From Pseudomonadota bacterium (lineage in GTDB: Bacteria; Pseudomonadota; Gammaproteobacteria; Burkholderiales; Burkholderiaceae), in assembly GCA_029777935.1 (NCBI GenBank), contig JAKORH010000290.1, positions 1-6,184 on the forward strand: a DNA stretch of 6,184 nt, written 5' to 3'. The translations under genes were made by a program, and so were the position numbers. Every line of letters starts with the position of its first letter. Position 1 is the stretch's first letter. The notes beneath the pieces were generated by a model, which had not been told where the DNA came from, made no database searches, and worked only from the letters and a program-made list of their open reading frames with translations. Below are positions 1 through 6,003 of the stretch, one piece after another.

Positions 1-1
1 G

Positions 2-145
2 CTGCGTTGGATCGGCGCGGCGTTGACTGATGCGAGTCACCGGTTTCGCGCCGTGCGCGGCTATCGCGACATGAAGCGTTTGCTGACCGCGCTTGCAGTA
101 CGCGCCGAAGGCGCCATCACGACCGCCAACCGCAAAGCCGCGTAG
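2..145 (+). CDS. C-terminal fragment of a probable transposase (5' end outside window)
   Basis: An open frame enters from the left edge and ends at the TAG at 143-145, giving the last 47 residues of a protein. The tail reads ...ALTDASHRFRAVRGYRDMKR... and then a short polar end (TTANRKAA). The 'FRxVRGYRDMxxLLxAL' pattern resembles C-terminal tails I associate with bacterial insertion-sequence transposases, but the catalytic core lies outside the window and I cannot assign an IS family. If this is an IS, its right end should lie in the roughly 55 bases after the stop, and no terminal repeat can be confirmed without the left end. It sits next to an integron cassette ORF whose distal recombination site is missing, consistent with an insertion or deletion there. 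It could also be the tail of an unrelated protein. Confidence 0.5.
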   Translation: MRWIGAALTDASHRFRAVRGYRDMKRLLTALAVRAEGAITTANRKAA

Positions 146-178
146 GATGTTCATCCCGAGCCGCCACTGCCAGCTCGT

Positions 179-400
179 TCAACAGCGCTCGGGACATCGC
201 CTTCTGCGGCCATTCTCCGCATAGAGCAAAGAGAACGCATCTTCGGCCGGCTCGACCTCGCAGACCATGCGCGATGCATCGCTTCCGCGTGCAAATTTCA
301 GTCGGTCGTAATACCAGCCGGCGCCTTCGTTTCCGTACGCACCTACGGCTGCGACGCCAAAGAAGGCTTCCAGGTCCTCAAGTTCAGCACAACGCTCCAT
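179..400 (-). CDS. Hypothetical small protein, probable first integron gene cassette, possibly 3'-truncated or frameshifted
   Basis: This 73-residue ORF begins MERCAELEDLEAFFGVAAVG and contains GWYYDRLKF and CEVEPAEDAFSLLYAENG. The composition is balanced (acidic and aromatic residues, few arginines), unlike the arginine-rich shadow frames nearby, so it is probably real. I do not recognise the family; it has no signal peptide or membrane segment and looks like a small cytosolic protein. The ATG at 400 lies 7 bases after a GTTAGAC core on the same strand and no Shine-Dalgarno is visible, both common in first cassettes of integrons. It is transcribed away from the integrase, the normal cassette orientation. 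The last residues (GRRRRCPERC) look unnatural. One alternative frame from about position 215 reads KAMSRALLNELAVAARDE..., so the 3' end may be frameshifted. No attC follows the stop. Confidence 0.5.
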   Translation of the reverse strand: MERCAELEDLEAFFGVAAVGAYGNEGAGWYYDRLKFARGSDASRMVCEVEPAEDAFSLLYAENGRRRRCPERC

Positions 401-407
401 GGCGAGG

Positions 408-414
408 TCTAACG
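408..414 (-). other. Candidate attI recombination core (GTTAGAC)
   Basis: On the minus strand this reads GTTAGAC, a full match to the GTTRRRY core at which integron integrases insert cassettes and the same heptamer found at many attI/cassette junctions. It lies about 140 bases from the predicted integrase start and directly in front of a divergent ORF, which is the expected geometry of attI. No paired RYYYAAC box that would make it an attC was found upstream on the same strand. The heptamer alone is short, so the call rests on its position. Confidence 0.5.
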
Positions 415-522
415 TAATGTCGGGCGCTCGTGTCCGTATAGCGGCCTTCCGCCGTGCGCCCTATTCCGGCGGCAACATCGCCTGAAAGCGGCTTGCGTCG
501 CGGGTTCCGGGCTGTTACTGTA

Positions 523-528
523 ATTATA
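523..528 (-). promoter_or_regulatory. Candidate divergent -10 (TATAAT) for the cassette
   Basis: The minus strand carries a perfect TATAAT inside the same LexA box, pointing towards the GTTAGAC core and the 179-400 ORF. A TG dinucleotide sits two bases upstream, close to an extended -10, but no good -35 is present. Initiation near 516 would give a leader of about 115 bases. It could serve as a cassette promoter repressed by LexA. An AT-rich palindrome will also produce such a match by chance. Confidence 0.3.
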
Positions 529-530
529 TT
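525..530 (+). promoter_or_regulatory. Candidate -10 element of the integrase promoter (Pint)
   Basis: TATATT matches the sigma-70 -10 consensus at five of six positions, lies inside the LexA box and would place the transcript start near 537, about 16 bases before the TTG at 553. No convincing -35 is found at the right distance, so the call depends on the LexA overlap typical of integrase promoters. Confidence 0.4.
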
Positions 531-552
531 CAGTATCCATCCACGCCGTATC

Positions 553-1619
553 TTGGACTCCGCATCGCCATCCGGCCTGACACTGCTCGAAGCCCTGCGC
601 CGCGAGATCCGCACGCGCCATCTGAGCATACGAACCGAACAGCAGTACGTCTACTGGGTGCGCTGGTTTGTGCGCCACTTTCAGAGGCGGCACCCGCGCG
701 AGATGGGTGCGGCGGAAGTCCAGGATTTCCTGGCCATGCTGGTGAACGAGCGCCGTGTGTCGGCATCGACGCACAATCAGGCGCTGTCGGCGTTGCTGTT
801 CCTGTACCGCGCCGTGCTGGGGCAGGACCTGCCGTGGATGAATCGCATCGAGCGGCCAAAGCGGCCGCAGCGCCTGCCCGCGATCCTCACGGTCGAGGAA
901 GTCCAGGCCGTGCTCGCGCGCATGGAAGGCGAGCACGCTCTGCTCGCGCGTCTCTTGTACGGCACCGGGATGCGCATCATGGAGGCACTGCGCCTGCGCG
1001 TGAAGGACGTGGATTTCGCGCGCCGCACGTTGATCGTGCGCGAGGGCAAGGGCAACAAGGATCGCGCCCTGATGTTGCCCGACTCGCTGGCGGACGATCT
1101 GCGCGCGCATCTGGCGTGCTCGCGCGCGCTCTGGCTGCGCGATCGCGCCGAGCGGCGGCCCGGAGTGGAAATGCCCGACGCGCTGGCGCGCAAGTACCCG
1201 CACGCCGCCGAATCCTGGGCCTGGCACTGGGTGTTCCCGCAGGCGACGCTGAGCCGCGACCCGCGTAGCGGCGTGCAGCGCCGGCACCCTTTGTTCGACA
1301 GACCTTCTTCGACCAGACCTTCCAGCGCGCATTCAGGCGTGCCGCCGTCGCCGCGCAATTGCACCAGCCGGCCTCGCCGCACAGCCTGCGCCATGCGTTT
1401 GCGACCTACCTGCTGCAGGCCGGCTACGACATCCGCACCGTGCAGGAGCTGCTGGGACATGCGGATGTCAGCACGACCATGATCTACACGCATGTGCTCA
1501 AGTTCGGCGGCATAGGAGTCCGCAGCCCGCTCGACGCGCTCGGCGCAACGCGCGCGGTGCCGTCGGATCCGCCGCTTCGCCGCCGCGAGCCGGCCGTGGG
1601 CTGCGCCGCGCTGCACTGA
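553..1619 (+). pseudogene. intI: Integron integrase (IntI-type tyrosine recombinase), frameshifted
   Basis: IntI recombines cassettes between attI and attC sites. The first frame carries the N-terminal SAM-like part (IRTRHLSIRTEQQYVYWVRW, HPREMGAAEVQDFL), the first catalytic arginine in YGTGMRIMEALRLR, and the GKGNKDR patch. It also has the IntI-specific insert (MPDALARKYPHAAESWAWHW), which separates integron integrases from XerC/D. The rest lies two bases out of frame: [12 protein letters not shown], the HxxR box [10 protein letters not shown], then [18 protein letters not shown] with the catalytic histidine and tyrosine. The shift is caused by the duplication at 1294-1322. Removing 14 bases gives about 350 residues, close to normal IntI length. 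TTG at 553 (MDSASPSGLTLLEAL) is preferred because it aligns with usual IntI starts and follows the LexA box; a GTG at 454 is in frame but upstream of it. As it stands, the first frame runs to 1482 without the last catalytic residues. Confidence 0.9.
1294..1322 (+). repeat. Imperfect tandem duplication that breaks the integrase frame
   Basis: TTCGACAGACCTTC (1294-1307) is followed directly by TTCGACCAGACCTTC (1308-1322); the first copy lacks one C. The second copy encodes the expected FDQTF of IntI, in frame with the intact C-terminal part, while the first copy is in frame with the N-terminal part. One 15-base duplication plus a one-base loss, or a single 14-base gain by slippage, explains the frameshift. 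Confidence 0.85.
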
Positions 1620-1675
1620 GGCTGCCGCGAGCGGACCGGAGCCAGCGTCGAATCGATGCAGTAGCGTTCGGATCC

Positions 1676-1694
1676 GCCCGCCGCTGCGGCGGGC
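1676..1694. terminator. GC-rich 19-base palindrome, possible terminator hairpin
   Basis: GCCCGCCGCTGCGGCGGGC is a perfect palindrome around a central T. It could fold as a seven-pair stem with a five-base loop, 57 bases after the integrase stop. A second short palindrome (CCGCCGGCGG) follows. There is no downstream T-run, so an intrinsic terminator is not well supported. Apart from this I see nothing clear in the 1620-1829 spacer. Confidence 0.3.
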
Positions 1695-1829
1695 AATCCG
1701 CCGGCGGGTCGTGCGCGCGATCTCGAGAGCGGCCCACATTTCCGTGACACTCACGTCGACGGACGCGCAGAATGCGCTTCGCGGGCGCGACCGGGCACGG
1801 GCTGCCTCGGCGCCCGATCAGCGATAGCC

Positions 1830-2561
1830 ATGTCGCCCTTCAGCCTGCACTACTTCCCGGTCGCATGGCCGTTTCTGCTCCTGCTGGCGGGACTGTTCGT
1901 TCTCACCGCCGCGGCGGTTGCGATCCGTCTGCTCAGCTTTGCGTCGGCCAGCATGGGAATCGGACCACGACCGTTCTTCGCGCTGATGCTGATGTCGCTG
2001 CTCGGCAGCTACATGAACATTCCGGTCGCGATGCTGCCCGAGCGCGCGGTGACGACGCTGGCGGAAGTCACCTACTTCGGTGTGCACTACGTGATTCCCG
2101 TCGTGCGCGACTGGCCGGCAACGGTGATCGCCGTGAACATCGGCGGTGCCGTCATTCCGGCCGCGCTCTCGGCCTATCTGATCGTGAAGAACCGCCTGTA
2201 TGGCCCGAGCGCCGTGGGCCTCGTGGTCGTCGCCGCCGTGTGTCACGTGCTGGCGCAGCCGGTGCCCGGCCTGGGAATCGCGCTGCCGGTCTTCGTTCCG
2301 CCGCTGGTGACAGCCGTCGTCGCGCTGATCCTGTCGCGGCGTCGCGCGGCTCCGCTGGCCTACATCTGCGGCAGTCTCGGCACGCTGATCGGCGCCGATC
2401 TGCTCAACCTCGGCAAGGTTCAGGGGCTCGGCGCGCCGGTCATGTCGATCGGCGGCGCCGGAACGTTCGACGGCATCTTCGTGACGGGACTGTTCGCCGT
2501 CCTGTACGCCGGTCTGGCGACCCGTCGAACCGCCGATCCGGGCGACACGAGCGCGCGCTGA
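1830..2561 (+). CDS. DUF1614-type polytopic inner-membrane protein, function unknown
   Basis: This 243-residue protein is strongly hydrophobic, with about six to seven membrane segments. The first is around residues 10-32 (PVAWPFLLLLAGLFVLTAAA) and the last around 212-235. Conserved-looking polar motifs are SLLGSYMNIPV, an N-G-G loop (AVNIGGAVIPA), GADLLNLGKV (about 188-197) and GGAGTFDGIFVTG (208-220). The last two I associate with the uncharacterised DUF1614 family; no transport or enzymatic role is established. The ATG at 1830 is chosen because it starts just before the first membrane segment, although the Shine-Dalgarno is weak. It stands alone, 210 bases after the integrase and about 300 bases before the protease operon, with repeats between. 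The other long frames here are arginine-rich shadows. Confidence 0.8.
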   Translation: MSPFSLHYFPVAWPFLLLLAGLFVLTAAAVAIRLLSFASASMGIGPRPFFALMLMSLLGSYMNIPVAMLPERAVTTLAEVTYFGVHYVIPVVRDWPATVIAVNIGGAVIPAALSAYLIVKNRLYGPSAVGLVVVAAVCHVLAQPVPGLGIALPVFVPPLVTAVVALILSRRRAAPLAYICGSLGTLIGADLLNLGKVQGLGAPVMSIGGAGTFDGIFVTGLFAVLYAGLATRRTADPGDTSAR

Positions 2562-2584
2562 GTCAGCATCTCTGACGAGCAAGA

Positions 2585-2702
2585 CACTGGGTCCCCGCTT
2601 TCGCGGAGACGACACTGCATTCGATGTGTCATTCCCGCGGAAGCGGGAATCCAGCGACTTTCGACACACGGCACTGGATCCCCGCTTTCGCGGGGATGAC
2701 AC
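2585..2702. repeat. REP-like repeat cluster, three units, one inverted
   Basis: Three 31-base units are present. Units 2585-2615 and 2672-2702 run in the same direction and differ at three positions. Unit 2626-2656 is inverted and differs from the complement of the third at four positions. Each unit has a small internal palindrome (for example attcccgc...gcgggaat), and the second and third units could form a long hairpin with a 15-base loop. The core resembles gtcattcccgcg/cgcgggaatccag repeats seen in several proteobacteria, and the attccc-N8-gggaat centre also fits Neisseria dRS3. Their place between two same-strand genes suggests they may also act as a transcript end or mRNA-stabilising structure. 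Confidence 0.85.
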
Positions 2703-2758
2703 GTCCGTGCGGAAGAACGTCAACCATTTTCCGAACGAATAGCTCGAACCGATAGCTT

Positions 2759-2813
2759 CTTAATCCTGGCTTAACGCTGCGCTAACGGACGGCTCACCGC
2801 GGACTCCTAGAGT
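2759..2813 (+). promoter_or_regulatory. Direct-repeat operator and weak -10 upstream of the protease operon
   Basis: CTTAAT (2759-2764), CTTAAC (2770-2775) and GCTAAC (2781-2786) recur every 11 bases. Such one-turn direct repeats are typical of OmpR/PhoB-family response-regulator sites. A weak -10, TAGAGT (2808-2813), follows at 21 bases, with no good -35 at 2785-2790, as in activator-dependent promoters. The transcript would start near 2820, about 40 bases before the ATG. No sigma-E-type GAACTT/TCTGA pair was found. The binding protein is not identified. Confidence 0.4.
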
Positions 2814-2858
2814 CCCGCTCGCAGACAACGATCACTCGATCCGAGAAAGGACAACCCC

Positions 2859-4331
2859 ATGAGACTGAAGCCCCTGGCCGCCGCGCTCGCCGCAGCGGGA
2901 ATGCTCGCGTTCGGCAGCGCCGGCGCGTGGAGCCTGACGGACCTGCTGCACCGGCCGGCCGCCGCGGCGACCGTGCCGACGTCGACCTCGACTTCGACGG
3001 CGGCACCCGCACCGCTCGTCGCACCGACGACCGCGCCCAACTATCGCGCGATCGTGCAGCGCTACGGCCCGGCAGTCGTCGGCGTGACCGTGCAGGGCAC
3101 GCGCAAGCTCGACAATGCCGACGCGCCGGATTCCTCCAACGATCCGTTCTTCCAGTTCTTCCGCGGCCTGCCGGGATTCCAGTACCACTTCGGCCCGCAC
3201 GGGCCGGTGCCGTTCCGCGGCCAGGGCTCGGGCTTCATCATCAACGCCGACGGCCTGATCCTGACCAACGCGCACGTGGTGCGCGACGCCAAGGAAGTGA
3301 CGGTGCATCTGTCGGACCGGCGCGAATACCGCGCCAAGGTGCTCGGCTCCGACCCGGCCACCGATATCGCGGTGCTGAAGATCGACGCCAAGGATCTGCC
3401 GACGGTGGCGATCGGCAACCCGAAGCAGGTGCAGGTCGGCGACTATGTGCTGGCGATCGGCGCGCCGTACGGGTTCGAGGAAACGGCCACGCAAGGCATC
3501 GTCAGCGCCAAGGGCCGTTCGCTGCCGGGCGATTCGTACGTGCCGTTCATCCAGACCGACGCCGCCGTCAATCCCGGCAACAGCGGCGGGCCGCTGTTCG
3601 ACGCCGAGGGCCGGGTCATCGGCATCAACGCGCAGATCTATTCGCAGAGTGGCGGCTTCCAGGGGCTGGCGTTCGCCATTCCGATCGACGTGGCGATGCA
3701 CGTGAAGGACCAGCTCGTGAAGACGGGCCACGTCGAACACGCGCGCATGGGCGTGCTGCTGCAGGACTTGACCGAGCCGCTGGCCGAATCGTTCGGACTG
3801 AAGTCGCCGGACGGCGCGCTGATCTCCAGCGTGTCGACCGGCAGCGCGGCGGCCAAGGCCGACCTGAAGCCGGGCGACGTGATCACGAAGATCGACGGCC
3901 AGACGGTGCACACCGCGAGCGACGTGTCGACGCGGATCGGACTGGCCGCCCCGGGCGACCAGGTGAAGCTCACGGTCTGGCGCGACAAGGCCAGCCGCGA
4001 CGTCAGCGTGAAGCTGGGCACGGCGCCCACGGCGGAAAACGAGCAGCTCGCCGCCAACGATTCGTCCGGATCGCTGGGCCTGGCGGTGCGGCCGCTGACG
4101 CAGGACGAGAAGCGCGAAGCACGCACCGATCACGGGCTGGTCGTGGAGGAATCCGGCGGCGCCGCGGCCCGCGCCGGCATCGAGCCGGGCGACATCGTGC
4201 TGGCGCTGAACGGCCGACCCGTGACGGGTGTCGAGCAGATCCGCCGCGCGCTCAACAACCATCCGAAGCACGTTGCGCTGCTGATCCAGCGCGACACGCA
4301 ACGGATCTTCGTGCCGATCGACCTCGGCTGA
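2859..4331 (+). CDS. degP: DegP/DegQ (HtrA) family periplasmic serine endoprotease
   Basis: It degrades or refolds damaged envelope proteins in the periplasm. The 490-residue length is normal for the family. Residues 1-24 form a signal peptide or anchor (AAALAAAGMLAFGSAGA), followed by an Ala/Thr/Ser-rich linker to about 55. The trypsin-like domain follows, with catalytic His139 (LTNAHVV), Asp169 (DPATDIAVLKI) and Ser242 (NPGNSGGPLF). Two PDZ domains follow, starting near residues 295 (ARMGVLLQDL) and 405 (SLGLAVRPL); the second ends at the C-terminus. The LA-loop region (residues about 88-120) is short and rich in Phe and Pro, nearer to DegQ than to E. coli DegP, so degQ is an equal option. 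There are no cysteines. The ATG follows AGAAAGGA by eight bases. It is the first gene of a four-gene operon. Confidence 0.95.
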   Translation: MRLKPLAAALAAAGMLAFGSAGAWSLTDLLHRPAAAATVPTSTSTSTAAPAPLVAPTTAPNYRAIVQRYGPAVVGVTVQGTRKLDNADAPDSSNDPFFQFFRGLPGFQYHFGPHGPVPFRGQGSGFIINADGLILTNAHVVRDAKEVTVHLSDRREYRAKVLGSDPATDIAVLKIDAKDLPTVAIGNPKQVQVGDYVLAIGAPYGFEETATQGIVSAKGRSLPGDSYVPFIQTDAAVNPGNSGGPLFDAEGRVIGINAQIYSQSGGFQGLAFAIPIDVAMHVKDQLVKTGHVEHARMGVLLQDLTEPLAESFGLKSPDGALISSVSTGSAAAKADLKPGDVITKIDGQTVHTASDVSTRIGLAAPGDQVKLTVWRDKASRDVSVKLGTAPTAENEQLAANDSSGSLGLAVRPLTQDEKREARTDHGLVVEESGGAAARAGIEPGDIVLALNGRPVTGVEQIRRALNNHPKHVALLIQRDTQRIFVPIDLG

Positions 4332-4357
4332 ACTTCATTCACTGAAAGGACACGATC

Positions 4358-4819
4358 ATGAAACGAATGCAGTCCTCACGCCTCACCACGATCCTGGCCG
4401 CGTCGCTGCTGGCGGCCAGCGGAGCGGCGTTCGCTGCCGCGCCGGCCACGGGAACGCTGCCGGCGGAGAAGATGCAGGGCAGCGTCGCCTACCTGTCCGG
4501 CGGCGTCGGCGAAAACCAGACCAAGGTCTTCGAGCAGGCGATGAACAAGTACCCGCTCGCGATCGAGATCGTGCAGAAGGAGCGCACCGGCAAGCGCGAC
4601 GAGTTCACTGCCGACGCACAGGTCCGAATCATGGACCACTCCGGCAAGGAGGTGTTCACCGCCAAGGCCGACGGGCCGTTCGTCCTGGTACGCCTCGAGC
4701 CCGGTACGTACACGATCTCGACCACCTATGAAGGCCACACGCAGCACCGCAAGGACGTGACCTTGGCCAAGGGCAGGACCACGCACGAAGTGTTCGTCTT
4801 CCCGTCTGACCAGTCCTGA
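4358..4819 (+). CDS. Exported carboxypeptidase-regulatory-like (transthyretin-like) domain protein
   Basis: This 153-residue protein starts with a Sec signal peptide, with predicted cleavage after AFA at residue 26. The mature part has an N-terminal stretch with YLSGGVGENQTKVFEQAMNK. A beta-sandwich-like region follows, with ADAQVRIMDHSGKEVF, ADGPFVLVRLEPGTYTISTT and YEGHTQHRKDVTLAKGRTTH. The 'GPF.L..L.PGtY.v...y.G' pattern is that of the CarboxypepD_reg/transthyretin-like fold, here not attached to a peptidase. The same arrangement, with GGVG near the N-terminus, is familiar from proteobacterial hypothetical proteins. It has no catalytic residues and no cysteine. It probably binds protein or envelope material in the periplasm, but the ligand is unknown. 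GAAAGGA lies seven bases before the ATG, and the gene starts 26 bases after the protease stop, so co-transcription is likely. Confidence 0.85.
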   Translation: MKRMQSSRLTTILAASLLAASGAAFAAAPATGTLPAEKMQGSVAYLSGGVGENQTKVFEQAMNKYPLAIEIVQKERTGKRDEFTADAQVRIMDHSGKEVFTAKADGPFVLVRLEPGTYTISTTYEGHTQHRKDVTLAKGRTTHEVFVFPSDQS

Positions 4820-4850
4820 GCGCGTCGCCGCTGACGCAAGGAGTCGCAAG

Positions 4851-5447
4851 ATGAAATCCCTCTACATCGCATTGAGCGTCGCCGCCCTGGCAGCTCCGGC
4901 CGCGCACGCGCAGGGCGTCGACCGGCTGCTCGAGCACAACGCCGCCGAACAGACACGCATCGCCGCCGACGTGGCGCGGGCCCGCATCGACACGCGCCAT
5001 GCGGCGCAGCTCGAGCAGCGCGCCGCCGGCGTCTACCGCGACGAGGCGCAGAAGCTCGCGGTGCCGCAGCCCGACCGCTCCGCGCTAATGCAGGTGAAGC
5101 GCGACGAGAACGGGCTCGCGCACGCGATCACGTACGACGTGAAGCACCGGGCGCGCCATGCCGGTACGGCGCTCGACCGCATGCACCTGACCGTCGCCGC
5201 CCGGCGCGACGCCGAGCAGCAGCGCTGGATCGCGCGCGGGTTCCGCCAGGACCGGCTCACGCCGGCGCAGGTCGGCGCACTCGAGGATGCGCAGGCGCGG
5301 ATCGCGCGCGCCGAGAGCGACGCCGCCCGCAGCGGGCGCGAGACGATCGCGCAGGCCGAAACGGTCCAGCACATGCAGAACGTGCAGGACTACGCGATCC
5401 TTAAGGATCCTTCGTTCGCGCAGCCGGGCCGGCTCGTGGTGCTGTGA
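4851..5447 (+). CDS. Periplasmic helical protein of unknown function with internal duplication
   Basis: This 198-residue protein has a Sec signal peptide (MKSLYIALSVAALAAPAAHA, cleavage after residue 20). The mature chain is highly charged, rich in Ala, Arg, Glu and Gln, and predicted mostly helical. Two segments resemble each other: RIAADVARARIDTRHAAQLE (about 36-55) and a later stretch with WIARGFRQDRLTPAQVGALE (about 125-144), each followed by a charged helix. This 'I..G...G.LT..Q...LE..QA.I...E' pattern occurs in small secreted proteobacterial proteins of unknown role. The protein ends with QNVQDYAILKDPSFAQPGRL. AAGGAG (4838-4843) supports the ATG. It follows the previous gene by 31 bases and is probably in the same operon. 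I know no named function; a partner or substrate adaptor of the protease is only a guess. Confidence 0.8.
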   Translation: MKSLYIALSVAALAAPAAHAQGVDRLLEHNAAEQTRIAADVARARIDTRHAAQLEQRAAGVYRDEAQKLAVPQPDRSALMQVKRDENGLAHAITYDVKHRARHAGTALDRMHLTVAARRDAEQQRWIARGFRQDRLTPAQVGALEDAQARIARAESDAARSGRETIAQAETVQHMQNVQDYAILKDPSFAQPGRLVVL

Positions 5448-5450
5448 CAT

Positions 5451-5879
5451 ATGGCCAAAGCGCACCGGCGAACCCCGCCACAGCGCCTGCTGATCCTCGC
5501 GGCCGCCGCGCTGTCGGTCGTCGCGCAGCCGGCCGCAGCGCTGCCGGCCGCCACGGCCCAGGAACTGCGGCAGGCCGCGCACCAACTCGACGAGGCCGCG
5601 CTGCAGCGCTACGTTGCCACCGACGCTGCGGAAGCGAAGCACCTGCTCGCCGCGCGCGACCTGCTGCGCGAGGCCGAACCCGTGCTGCGCGGTGCGCTGC
5701 GCGAACGCGTGCAGCGCATCGACTTCGATATCGGGCAGGACGCGGGAGCGGCCGCCGCCGGCGTCGACGCGCCATGGCTCGACGCGCTCGGCCCCGTCAG
5801 CCTGCGGCCGACGCTCGATCGGGCCGACCTGGGCACGCTGGCCCAGCGCGCGAACCGGCTGGCGGCGCAGGCGGGTTGA
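5451..5879 (+). CDS. Small exported or membrane-anchored hypothetical protein
   Basis: This 142-residue ORF starts three bases after the preceding stop without a clear Shine-Dalgarno, suggesting translational coupling. A basic start (MAKAHRRTPPQR) is followed by a hydrophobic stretch (LLILAAAALSVVAQPAAA) that could be a cleaved signal (after about residue 30) or an anchor. The mature part is acidic to neutral and alanine-rich, with helices (ATAQELRQAAHQLDEAALQR, AEAKHLLAARDLLREAEPVL). It ends in a segment with APWLDALGPVSLRP. I recognise no domain. Overlapping frames in this region are Arg/Ala-rich shadows; this frame has the signal-like start and balanced acidic content. It is the last gene of the operon, with repeats following. 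Confidence 0.7.
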   Translation: MAKAHRRTPPQRLLILAAAALSVVAQPAAALPAATAQELRQAAHQLDEAALQRYVATDAAEAKHLLAARDLLREAEPVLRGALRERVQRIDFDIGQDAGAAAAGVDAPWLDALGPVSLRPTLDRADLGTLAQRANRLAAQAG

Positions 5880-5939
5880 CGACGCTCGACTGATCTTGAC
5901 CACGGAGAACACGTCCTTGCGAGCCCACGTCATGGGATC

Positions 5940-6003
5940 GTCGTACCCGCGAAGGGAGGACCCGGTGTCCGTGCGATCGGGTCGCTGGATTCCCGCTTCC
6001 GCG
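5940..6003. repeat. Degenerate REP-like inverted pair, second unit truncated
   Basis: Positions 5983-6003 match the complement of the 2626-2656 unit over 21 bases (gctggattcccgcttccgcg preceded by c) and then stop matching. Positions 5940-5965 (gtcgtacccgcgaaggga...) are a decayed inverted partner. The pair lies just beyond the last operon gene, so REP-like units bracket the operon. The rest of 5880-6024 holds no gene that I can see. Confidence 0.65.

Larger units (their letters stand above)
516..535. promoter_or_regulatory. LexA (SOS) box between integrase and cassette
   Basis: The 20 bases TACTGTAATTATATTCAGTA match the E. coli-type LexA consensus TACTGTATATATATACAGTA at 17 of 20 positions, with perfect TACTG/CAGTA half-sites. 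Many integron integrase genes are known to be repressed by LexA through a box over their promoter, so both sequence and position fit. The box starts 37 bases upstream of the proposed TTG start of the integrase. It is an AT-rich island in very GC-rich DNA. Its conservation beside a broken integrase suggests that the inactivation is recent. Confidence 0.8.

Noticed and set aside
146..330. attC site of the cassette
   Set aside because: GTTCAAC at 177-183 resembles one core box, but no paired box at attC distance and no attC-like palindrome around it were found.
384..629. 81-residue minus-strand ORF across the attI region
   Set aside because: Considered as an attI leader peptide like those of class 1 integrons, but it overlaps both the LexA box and the cassette start and has no ribosome-binding site or natural composition.
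834..1268. 144-residue plus-strand ORF inside the integrase
   Set aside because: Arg/Ala-rich out-of-frame shadow of the integrase.
409..1332. 307-residue minus-strand ORF antisense to the integrase
   Set aside because: Rich in Arg, His, Gln and Ala with no recognisable motif; it mirrors the integrase coding frame, which has unambiguous IntI motifs.
1772..2575. 267-residue plus-strand ORF overlapping the DUF1614 gene
   Set aside because: Arg/Gly-rich; the overlapping 1830-2561 frame has clear membrane segments and family motifs.
2585..2702. CRISPR array
   Set aside because: Only three units, one inverted, with unequal spacers of 10 and 15 bases; they fit REP-like elements instead.
2740..2830. 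Sigma-E promoter for the protease gene
   Set aside because: No GAACTT-type -35 with a TCTGA-type -10 at the required spacing was found.
2832..4301. 489-residue minus-strand ORF opposite the protease
   Set aside because: Long open frame caused by high GC content; His/Arg-rich antisense shadow of an unambiguous HtrA protease.
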